A DNA stretch of 64,000 bases from Shewanella atlantica (GTDB lineage Bacteria > Pseudomonadota > Gammaproteobacteria > Enterobacterales > Shewanellaceae), in contig NZ_RXNV01000007.1 of NCBI RefSeq assembly GCF_003966265.1, positions 62,001 through 126,000 on the forward strand, written 5' to 3'. Position 1 is the first letter of the stretch; each line of letters opens with the position of its first letter. Below, one piece after another: positions 18,525 to 25,078 of this stretch. The notes below the pieces were generated by a model, which did not search any database, was not told the origin of the DNA, and saw only the letters and a list, made by a program, of their open reading frames with translations. A program made the translations under genes and the position numbers.

Positions 18525-18854
18525 CTAGCTTTTATCGACAAAGTGGATGAGATCGTCCAATACATGTTTTTTTATTTCGAGTTGCTGCTCTGGCGATAGG
18601 TCATATTTTTCAGCTAACTGGACATAATCTTCAGGGCTGAGAGATACGGTGAGCCTGGGACGTTTAGGCCGCTTAGTTACCGAGAGTCCCAAAATGGTAC
18701 GGATCTGATCCGACGGGCTAAAGCCTGAGTCTAACGCGGCTTTGCGAATAGAGTATTGGAACTTCTCATCGAGATCGAAAGCCACCTGTGTCGCCTTGGC
18801 CGCTTTCTGGTTTTGTAACCATTGTTCCGGTAGTGGGCTCTTCTGCTTAGTCAT
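18525..18854 (-). CDS. Small protein with two ribbon-helix-helix-like units
   Basis: A 109-aa soluble protein without a family I can name. Its sequence reads as two copies of a strand-helix-turn-helix unit. The first is ATQVAFDLDEKF (strand), a helix through SIRKAALDSG, then FSPSDQIRTILG. The second is RPRLTVSLSPED (strand), a helix through YVQLAEKYD, then LSPEQQLEIKKHVLDDLI. This resembles a single-chain dimer of a MetJ/Arc-type DNA-binding fold. It is embedded between the DUF2491 and K+ channel genes of the PspA operon. It could regulate the palindromic sites at 20926-20972 and 25013-25046. Both the fold and the role are inference. Confidence 0.6.
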   Translation of the reverse strand: MTKQKSPLPEQWLQNQKAAKATQVAFDLDEKFQYSIRKAALDSGFSPSDQIRTILGLSVTKRPKRPRLTVSLSPEDYVQLAEKYDLSPEQQLEIKKHVLDDLIHFVDKS

Positions 18855-18883
18855 ACCGTTTACCTTAAAAATTGAAATCTAAT

Positions 18884-18915
18884 TTAGAACCTAGGTTCTA
18901 GCTCCTAGGTTCTAA
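18884..18915. repeat. GGTTCTAG-type inverted repeat
   Basis: TTAGAACCTAGG (18884-18895) and CCTAGGTTCTAA (18904-18915) form a perfect 12-bp stem with an 8-base loop. It lies inside the operon between the DUF2491 and RHH-like genes. It resembles the repeat at 2383-2424 (GGTTCKAG units). It could act as an mRNA processing or attenuation hairpin, or be a dispersed repeat. Confidence 0.5.
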
Positions 18916-18920
18916 AGAGT

Positions 18921-19577
18921 CTACTTCCCTGGCCAATAATCTCTGATATCGGACAATGGACGATACAAGGTTAACATGACATCGGTTTCACCGCCGTCAT
19001 AGACTTCGATATCGATAGCAAATTTCTCTTCATCATCCAGTAACAGGTAAGATTCAAATGCCTCGCCTGTAGCACCACCTTCTTCCTGTGGCGGCTTCTT
19101 GCCACGAAAATCTTCACGATGAAAGTAACCAAACTGAGCGAAGTTAACTTGATGGTACTCTTCTCCTAACCACTGCTGGAACTGTGTGGCAAGCTCATCG
19201 GGCAGAGTTTGAGTCGAAAGATGCGCTTGTTCATCTTCTTCGAAGATAGCGCTAAAGTGGTCGAGGTCGAAAATCTGTTCAACTTGTCCGCGGTTGACCT
19301 TAATGGAGAAAGCAAGATAGGTTTCATCATCTTCATCGAGTGAAAGAAAAAGCGTATCTTGACCATGGCCTTTAAGCACCCATTCGGCTTTTTGACTGCG
19401 CTCATACTCGTAGGTACTGACTGATTCGACTCTTAACTGTTGGCCCCGTAGCTGAGGTGGGAGAGCAAAGCTGTCATCGAGGGAGATCATATCTCCCTTC
19501 ATTAAATGAGAGGGGTGATCGAGTTGACGTTTTGGCGCCTCTTTCTTACCGAACAGGCCCTTTAAAAATCCCATCAT
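18921..19577 (-). CDS. DUF2491 family protein (YjfK-like)
   Basis: A 218-aa soluble, acidic protein matching the DUF2491/YjfK family as I remember it. It begins MMGFLKGLFGKKEAPKR, and a C-terminal part near 185-215 reads IDIEVYDGGETDVMLTLYRP. It has no signal peptide or membrane helix. Function is unknown, but the gene is regularly linked to PspA-like (YjfJ) and DUF2170 (YjfI) genes, as in the E. coli yjfIJKLM cluster. AGGAGTCG precedes the double ATG start. A 174-bp gap with an imperfect GCGC/GCGC hairpin (about 19684-19716) separates it from pspA and may reduce readthrough. Confidence 0.82.
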   Translation of the reverse strand: MMGFLKGLFGKKEAPKRQLDHPSHLMKGDMISLDDSFALPPQLRGQQLRVESVSTYEYERSQKAEWVLKGHGQDTLFLSLDEDDETYLAFSIKVNRGQVEQIFDLDHFSAIFEEDEQAHLSTQTLPDELATQFQQWLGEEYHQVNFAQFGYFHREDFRGKKPPQEEGGATGEAFESYLLLDDEEKFAIDIEVYDGGETDVMLTLYRPLSDIRDYWPGK

Positions 19578-19751
19578 CGACTCCTGATATTCTTGGCTAT
19601 TAAATACATTTGGGTACTAAGTACGGTTCGTTCGGATTATCCCTGATCCCTGTCTTAGAATTATTCAAGCCTAAGACGAAAATAGCGCCTTCCTTATTGA
19701 TAAGAAAAGCGCCATAGCTCAAATACGAGTGATACCGATTCTATTCGATGT

Positions 19752-20438
19752 TTACTTGCGCGCTTTCAGGCGGTCAAGTACTGCATTAGCATTCGATTTT
19801 TGCTCACCGATACCTGCTTCAGCAAGTTTATCGTGTAGAGACTTATCACTGTTCTCGTCGGCAAGTTGCTCTGCGGCGACCAGACGGTCATCAAACTGCT
19901 GCTGACGAGCCTTGATACGCTCCAGTGAATCTTTAGCATTTAATAGCTTAGAGCTACTACCTGCGAAAGAGTCTGTGATGCTGGCCGTTGCCTTTTGAAC
20001 ACTTTCAGTGGTCTTGACCATGCTCAGTTGGCGTTGGTAATCAGTTAGCTGACGCTCAGTCTTGCGCACGAGATCTTTAAGACGAGTCGCATGAGCGGTG
20101 AAGTTAGCGTTTGCAGCCTCTTGCTCTGCAAGCTCCTGATCAAGTTGAGAGATCTTCTCAGCCACTTCCATTGCTAAGGCTTCATTTTCCTTCTCGAGCG
20201 CTTGTGTCGCATAGCCTTCGTGTTCGCTGATAGAGCGCTTTAGACGGTCTACTTCACGGCTGGCTTGCATCTCTTTAGCCATAACGTCAGTTAATTCACG
20301 TTTAGCTTTCGTCAGGTGATTTTCTGCATCACGGATCTCCTGCTCGAAGATACGCGTAGAGTTTGCATCGACGATGCCTTGACCAACTTCTGTAGCACCA
20401 CCACGAAAAGCGGTTAAAATCTTGTTTAGTATGCCCAT
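19752..20438 (-). CDS. PspA/IM30 family protein (YjfJ-like)
   Basis: A 228-aa protein that is almost entirely coiled coil, of the PspA/Vipp1 (bacterial ESCRT-III-like) family. It starts MGILNKILTAFRGGATEVGQ, an amphipathic N-terminal segment suited to membrane binding, followed by long heptad regions (EQEIRDAENHLTKAKREL). Family members polymerise on the inner membrane and protect it against loss of proton-motive force. AAGGAG precedes the start at good spacing. The classical pspF/pspBC genes are absent; its partners are DUF2170, DUF2491, an RHH-like protein and a K+ channel, the arrangement of the yjf-type PspA clusters. Confidence 0.92.
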   Translation of the reverse strand: MGILNKILTAFRGGATEVGQGIVDANSTRIFEQEIRDAENHLTKAKRELTDVMAKEMQASREVDRLKRSISEHEGYATQALEKENEALAMEVAEKISQLDQELAEQEAANANFTAHATRLKDLVRKTERQLTDYQRQLSMVKTTESVQKATASITDSFAGSSSKLLNAKDSLERIKARQQQFDDRLVAAEQLADENSDKSLHDKLAEAGIGEQKSNANAVLDRLKARK

Positions 20439-20499
20439 AATGTGGCTCCTTCTACCTAGTCACGGCTACTTGAGCCAGAACTAAAAAATTGATAAAAAA

Positions 20500-20913
20500 T
20501 TACTTTAAGTATTCGACCATTTCGTCGATGACTTCCAGGCAGTTATCGGAAAGAACCGAAAGCTCCTGTTCGATCTCCTGCATGTCTGATTGAACAGACA
20601 GTGCGCCGTAAATCACATACTTATCATCGATTTTTGCAAATGATGACAGTGGCATCGGGATGTTGAGCTCTAACATTGTCTCAAACATCGCTAAACGACG
20701 GTCCTGATTAACTTCATCTTCACCCCAAAGGTAACTGATGCAGAGAACTTGGTTTTCTGTCACCGATACGAATACTGGGATCTCTTCACGTCCAACGATA
20801 TTGACTTGTAAAACCTCTACTTCGCCGTCGATTGGATAGCAATCAAATTGCAAGCCGGTATGGCTTTTATCACAAAGGTCATTGAGGTGGTTGGCAATAG
20901 TGTGAATATTCAT
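20500..20913 (-). CDS. DUF2170 family protein (YjfI-like)
   Basis: A 137-aa soluble protein of the DUF2170/YjfI family. Segments such as ENQVLCISYLWGEDEVNQ (~58-75) and MLELNIPMPLSSFAKIDDKY (~93-112) match my memory of the family. Function is unknown. It is the first gene of the operon that continues with pspA, DUF2491, the RHH-like gene and the K+ channel gene. AAGGACAAAT precedes the ATG. Two 13-bp palindromes lie 13 and 47 bp upstream of the start codon, so this promoter is probably controlled by a dimeric regulator. Confidence 0.82.
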   Translation of the reverse strand: MNIHTIANHLNDLCDKSHTGLQFDCYPIDGEVEVLQVNIVGREEIPVFVSVTENQVLCISYLWGEDEVNQDRRLAMFETMLELNIPMPLSSFAKIDDKYVIYGALSVQSDMQEIEQELSVLSDNCLEVIDEMVEYLK

Positions 20914-20925
20914 ATTTGTCCTTAT

Positions 20926-20972
20926 GACATATTATGTCTGCGATTAAAGATAGCACCACGACATAATATGTC
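20926..20972 (-). promoter_or_regulatory. Pair of GACATA(A/T)TATGTC operators before the DUF2170-PspA operon
   Basis: GACATATTATGTC (20926-20938) and GACATAATATGTC (20960-20972) are both perfect 13-bp palindromes around a central base. Their centres are 34 bp apart, about three helical turns. They lie directly upstream of the first gene of the operon. The same word occurs at 25017-25029 in front of the lipoprotein operon, which points to a common regulator. Confidence 0.75.
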
Positions 20973-21103
20973 AAGTGCTATTTTTCGAAAAATATCATGC
21001 ACTGAATTTAGTTCATGTTCCCAAATATTCAGGCTTTAACGCTGTGTGCCCGCTTATGGCCTGTGCCTTCAATTTCGGTTAAACAAATTTAATCTTTTCA
21101 TTA

Positions 21104-22891
21104 TCAGAAAAGTGTGACGCCTTGATTTTCTGTCCATGCCTTCTGGTGATATTGGTATAGCTGCATGGAGCCTATGCGATTTGGCTCGATCTTATCCTTC
21201 TCCCGATAGAAGTTGCCCGGGAACTCGAATGAGCCCTTGATTAGTCCCGGTGTTAACCAGTCGTCCTCTATGGAGAGCTGTTCAATATCGCTTAATCTTT
21301 TTTTAGCATTCTTGCCCGACGCTGTGGCTATGCTCCAACCCCATTCACCAAAACTGGGTACATTATGATGGTATTGGCTGACATTGAAGCCAGCTAGTGC
21401 CAAGGTTTTTCCGACAGATATAAAGGCCTTAGGGGCATGATAAGGCGAGGTCGACTGTACCGTTAGAGCACCATCAGCGCTTAAGAGTTCCTTTAGTTTT
21501 TTATAAAAAAGATCTGAGTATAGCTTGTTGAGATCAGGATGGCTGGGATCGGGCAGGTCGACTATGATGGCATCATATTTGTCACCTCTTTTAAGCAGCT
21601 TATCGACCCCGTTAAAGGCGTCGTCGACAACGACTTCGACTCTGGGATCATTGAGCGCATCACCGTTCAATTTTAGCAGGGTCTGTCTTAATCGAGTGGG
21701 CATATCTGCGTCATGGGAGGTAAATAGCTCGAGAAGATCCCGGTCCAGATCCATCAAGGTTACCCGCTCAGGTTGCCATTTCAGAACCTGTTTTAGTCCT
21801 AAACCGTCACCCCCACCTATGATTAATACCTTGTTATGACGTGCGCTGGCTTCCAGTGTCGGATGGACCAAAAACGCATGATAGATATGTTCATCCAGGC
21901 TGGAGAACTGTAACCTTCCATTGATATACAGAGAATACACAGGCTCCAGGCCGCTGCCTCTAAGCCTTTCGGTAAATGTCAGTTGTTGGAAGCGAGTGGA
22001 TTTTGCGTAGAGCACTTCATCTTTATAGAGCAAATTATTAAAATTCTGCTCCCAGCCCGGACCATGCCAGGCCAACATCAACAGAATGCCACTCGCGATA
22101 AAGTGGCCGATAAGAAGTGTTTTAACAAATCGAATTCGATCCCAGAAGCGCCAGATGAAGATAAAGCCAGCTAAGAGATTAAAGCTGGCAGTTAAGGCTG
22201 CGGCAAGTTGGATGTCGATTGCCAACATGAAGCTAACCCAGATGGCAGCGCCTATACCCGCGCCAATGTAATCGGCGCCGTAAATGGTGCCGGCATTATG
22301 CATCAGATGTTCATCACATAAAGACTGTCTTACACGCGCAATGAGTGGGATCTCCATCCCTATCATCAAGCCGAGCAATACCCCCCAGAAATAGGGCAGG
22401 TATTCACTTAAATGTTGTAACAGGCCGATGAAACCACCTTCGGGGAGCTGATCCGGTGGCAGGCCTAAGGTGCTGGCTATAATGAGTGGCAACTGTTGGC
22501 CGAAGCCGATTATCGCGGCGGTGATGAGTATCGCCAGAGAGCCACACAGGGCAACACTGAGCTCCAGGACGGCAAAACCGGTAAAGGCACAACGGATTTT
22601 TCTGGCGGCAAAGGCCCCGACACCCATAGAGACGATCATCAGGCCTATCATGGTATAGATAGCCGCTTCTAACGCTCCCAGAATTCGGCCCGCATAGTGA
22701 GAGAGCAGGTACTCATAGATCAAGCCACAGCCGGCTAATACGGCCATGATGCCCAGTAGTAAGGTGTCATCGAACCAGCTTAACTTGCGTTCACGACTTA
22801 TGGAACTTTCGCCCCGTGCAGGGGATAGGCCTTTTACATCAGGCACGACGTCTTCAGGTTGGGTTAGTTTGGAACTTGTCACTTCACTCAC
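21104..22891 (-). CDS. Membrane-fused spermidine synthase-like protein
   Basis: A 595-aa protein with a polytopic N-terminal half (seven or more helices, ~40-285) and a C-terminal aminopropyltransferase-type Rossmann domain (~310-560). The Rossmann domain shows VLIIGGGDGLGLKQVLKW, the acidic motif end VTLMDLDRDLLE, DDAF and IIVDLPDPSHPDLNKLYS. These are the binding motifs for decarboxylated AdoMet and polyamine in spermidine synthases. Membrane-fused versions are known near PspA/yjf genes, but their product is not established. The start is GTG at 22891 with a weak ribosome-binding site. A terminator-like hairpin (22929-22952) separates it from the upstream DUF350 gene. Confidence 0.83.
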   Translation of the reverse strand: MSEVTSSKLTQPEDVVPDVKGLSPARGESSISRERKLSWFDDTLLLGIMAVLAGCGLIYEYLLSHYAGRILGALEAAIYTMIGLMIVSMGVGAFAARKIRCAFTGFAVLELSVALCGSLAILITAAIIGFGQQLPLIIASTLGLPPDQLPEGGFIGLLQHLSEYLPYFWGVLLGLMIGMEIPLIARVRQSLCDEHLMHNAGTIYGADYIGAGIGAAIWVSFMLAIDIQLAAALTASFNLLAGFIFIWRFWDRIRFVKTLLIGHFIASGILLMLAWHGPGWEQNFNNLLYKDEVLYAKSTRFQQLTFTERLRGSGLEPVYSLYINGRLQFSSLDEHIYHAFLVHPTLEASARHNKVLIIGGGDGLGLKQVLKWQPERVTLMDLDRDLLELFTSHDADMPTRLRQTLLKLNGDALNDPRVEVVVDDAFNGVDKLLKRGDKYDAIIVDLPDPSHPDLNKLYSDLFYKKLKELLSADGALTVQSTSPYHAPKAFISVGKTLALAGFNVSQYHHNVPSFGEWGWSIATASGKNAKKRLSDIEQLSIEDDWLTPGLIKGSFEFPGNFYREKDKIEPNRIGSMQLYQYHQKAWTENQGVTLF

Positions 22892-22920
22892 TCGTATCTC
22901 ACAGTCAAACGCTTGTGGAT

Positions 22921-22952
22921 AAAATAAAACGGCTAATCAAGTGATTAACCGT
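22921..22952 (-). terminator. Intra-operon terminator-like hairpin
   Basis: On the minus strand ACGGTTAATCA and TGATTAGCCGT (22929-22952) pair along 11 positions with one G-U pair, followed by TTTTATTTT. It lies between the DUF350 and spermidine-synthase-like genes and probably lowers expression of the latter relative to the former. Confidence 0.65.
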
Positions 22953-22981
22953 ATTTTATGTGTTGCTACAAAAATACCGGG

Positions 22982-23881
22982 CTAGTACATCAGGCTCGTC
23001 AGAATAAGTGCAACTGCCACGCTGATGGCCAGCTCCACGGTCGCGATACCGATATTGTGTTGCTGCTCTACTTCCTGAGCTAAATTGATTTTCGATAACA
23101 CCAGCTTTTTGACTATCTTAATCAGCACTGAAAGTGTGACCAGCATGATTATCGAGAAGATGAACCAACCAACAATATTGGCAATATAGGCTTGAGGATT
23201 ATAGATGATGAAGTGGCTGGCAGCGTTGAAACTCAGTGCCATGGCCAGCATGTAGCCACTATGACGAATCGCGACCGCTGTGTGGCCCTGAACCAATGCA
23301 TCTTGCATCGAGGCATCTTGATTTCGTTTGGCGTAGCGAAATTCACGAAAGCGGGTCAGCAGTACCAACATGATCTGTGAGATGGCGAAGGCACTGAAGA
23401 TAGCAATGAAGGTATCTAGAGTCAGATCTTCGGCCCAGACCAATACCGCACGTATGATAATAGCTGTGGCGATGGCGGCGCAGGCATCGACAAGCGCAAC
23501 CGAAATATTGCCTTTAAGGATCTGCTCACCCTTATTAAATTCATTAAGGGCAACCTTATCGTGAAAGTATCTACCTAGCTTAATCAGCAGTAAGCCGAAT
23601 AGTCCGTAGGCACTCATGCCGATAGCCTCAACAATATAGGAATCTGCGGCTTCACCTGTGATGGCTCCTGTGAGCACAATACCTAATCCTGCGATGGCAC
23701 CGGCGGTACTGATACCGAAGGCAAAATTATCTTTCTCTGCCAGCTCGATGCGGCTATCTACCTTGGCTGTCCAGCCCTGAAGGTAGCGCATCAGGGTTAA
23801 TAATATGATGGCAATAGTCAGATCAATGGCCAGAATGATGGCGAGATCCAATGTGATACCGAAGTTTTGAAATAATGTCAT
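22982..23881 (-). CDS. DUF350 family membrane protein with duplicated domain (YjfL-like)
   Basis: A 299-aa inner-membrane protein with about eight helices. The DUF350/YjfL unit is normally about 130 aa; here it appears twice. ELAEKDNFAFGISTAGAI (~46) starts the motif of the first unit, and ALVQGHTAVAIRHSGYMLAM (~195) starts that of the second. Each unit ends with a charged stretch (GEQILKGNISVALVDA; EVEQQHNIGIATVELA). Function is unknown; the family occurs with PspA and polyamine-related genes. It starts 13 bp after the lipoprotein stop codon, so the two are co-transcribed. Confidence 0.82.
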   Translation of the reverse strand: MTLFQNFGITLDLAIILAIDLTIAIILLTLMRYLQGWTAKVDSRIELAEKDNFAFGISTAGAIAGLGIVLTGAITGEAADSYIVEAIGMSAYGLFGLLLIKLGRYFHDKVALNEFNKGEQILKGNISVALVDACAAIATAIIIRAVLVWAEDLTLDTFIAIFSAFAISQIMLVLLTRFREFRYAKRNQDASMQDALVQGHTAVAIRHSGYMLAMALSFNAASHFIIYNPQAYIANIVGWFIFSIIMLVTLSVLIKIVKKLVLSKINLAQEVEQQHNIGIATVELAISVAVALILTSLMY

Positions 23882-23894
23882 GTGAGTTCCTTAT

Positions 23895-24854
23895 CTATTT
23901 GCCTCGGCGTACACCGCGAGTAGTGCGACTGTTAGAATTACGGAAGTTGCTGTTCTTAGAGTAGTTAGAACGGAACTTGCTGCCACTTTTACTGCGAGTA
24001 CCTGTCGTACTCGCCTTGGGTGTACTCGTGCTTTGACGCGATAAGCTTGTTGAGCCTGTGCGTGACTTTGCATAGGGGCTGTCGAACTTCTTCCCCTGAG
24101 AGTTGAACTGTTTTTTCGTTCGCTCGAAGGTTTTGTTTTGCGCACTCGCCTGTTTCGGTGAGGTGTAACGGTAGCGGCCTACATCATTGTAGTAACTGTA
24201 ATTCCTTCGACTGGACCAGCGATCGTAGCCGATAGGGCCGCGCATAACATTGGAGAACATGGAGTACATGCCATACCAAGCCCAGAAAGACATGCCATTT
24301 GAACCCGTTTGCCAGCTGCCATAGCCAGGGTTACCGACTAATTGGCTACCGGCCCCAAAATCTTCGGATCCGTTGGCGAGAGCTGCAGCCTCACGACTGA
24401 TGGAGTTGACTCGCGCCAGAGCACCATTTGACATGTCGGCAACCACGTTGAGCGGATCTGATAGCATGTCGTTATAGAGACTGGGATCGGCGGCTTGATA
24501 GATATTTTCGGCTTCTGCCAGCTGCTGATCGAGATCGATGTAGTTGCCGGCATCACTAAGCTCACGAACACGACGCACTAACGAGGTAAACATAGGACCT
24601 TTAGTGGTTGCATCTTTTGCCAGCTCGTCGAGCAGGGGGGCCATATCGGTTTGTTGTTTTGCCAGAATGCTCGTGTATTGTTTTAGCAAGGTGGCATTAC
24701 GTATCTGCCCGCTATCAAGCATCTGATTGAGTGAATCTATTCTCTGACCCGCTAATTGCTGATATTGCGCAATGCGATCGGGTCTGTCATCACCGCAACC
24801 CACGAGAGTCAGAAGCAATGTAAGAGTGAGAACACGTATGAACATCGCTGCCAT
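23895..24854 (-). CDS. Predicted lipoprotein of the yjf/PspA cluster
   Basis: A 319-aa exported protein. The signal sequence ends in the lipobox LVGC (Cys ~20), so it should be lipidated. A helical part (~25-150) is followed by an aromatic stretch (GMSFWAWYGMYSMFSN). The C-terminal ~100 residues are basic and rich in Ser, Arg, Lys, Asn and Tyr, ending RGVRRGK. GGAGAAAAC precedes the ATG. It is the first gene of the lipoprotein-DUF350-spermidine-synthase-like operon. The position matches yjfM in E. coli-type clusters, but I do not recognise a shared domain. Function unknown. Confidence 0.7.
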   Translation of the reverse strand: MAAMFIRVLTLTLLLTLVGCGDDRPDRIAQYQQLAGQRIDSLNQMLDSGQIRNATLLKQYTSILAKQQTDMAPLLDELAKDATTKGPMFTSLVRRVRELSDAGNYIDLDQQLAEAENIYQAADPSLYNDMLSDPLNVVADMSNGALARVNSISREAAALANGSEDFGAGSQLVGNPGYGSWQTGSNGMSFWAWYGMYSMFSNVMRGPIGYDRWSSRRNYSYYNDVGRYRYTSPKQASAQNKTFERTKKQFNSQGKKFDSPYAKSRTGSTSLSRQSTSTPKASTTGTRSKSGSKFRSNYSKNSNFRNSNSRTTRGVRRGK

Positions 24855-25012
24855 GTTTTCTCCATTTATATTCAGTAGAGGCTGATAAATATCATCAGCT
24901 TAGTATTTCATTAGGTTATAGTAACCTTTACTTTGAAATAAAAAGTAATCTTTTTTGTTTAAAGTCAGTTTGGTGGCTAGATTAAATCTTGGTCGTTACA
25001 CGCTAGTCACAG

Positions 25013-25046
25013 TTAAGACATAATATGTCTTAATTGATAATATGTC
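25013..25046. promoter_or_regulatory. 21-bp perfect palindrome plus degenerate copy between lipoprotein gene and glnE
   Basis: Arms TTAAGACATA (25013-25022) and TATGTCTTAA (25024-25033) surround a central A, forming a perfect 21-bp palindrome. Its core GACATAATATGTC is identical to the site at 20960. A second, degenerate copy (TTGATAATATGTC, 25034-25046, 10 of 13 matching) follows with a 17-bp centre-to-centre distance. It lies about 160 bp before the lipoprotein gene and 46 bp before glnE. It may control either or both; the shared word favours the lipoprotein operon. Confidence 0.72.
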
Positions 25047-25078
25047 GATTGCCATAATTGTTAGGGATTATTATTACC

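Noticed and set aside
20926-25046. Attribution of the GACATAATATGTC sites to PspF or sigma-54
   Set aside because: No -24/-12 promoter is seen near the sites and no pspF gene is present; the palindrome form fits a dimeric repressor better.
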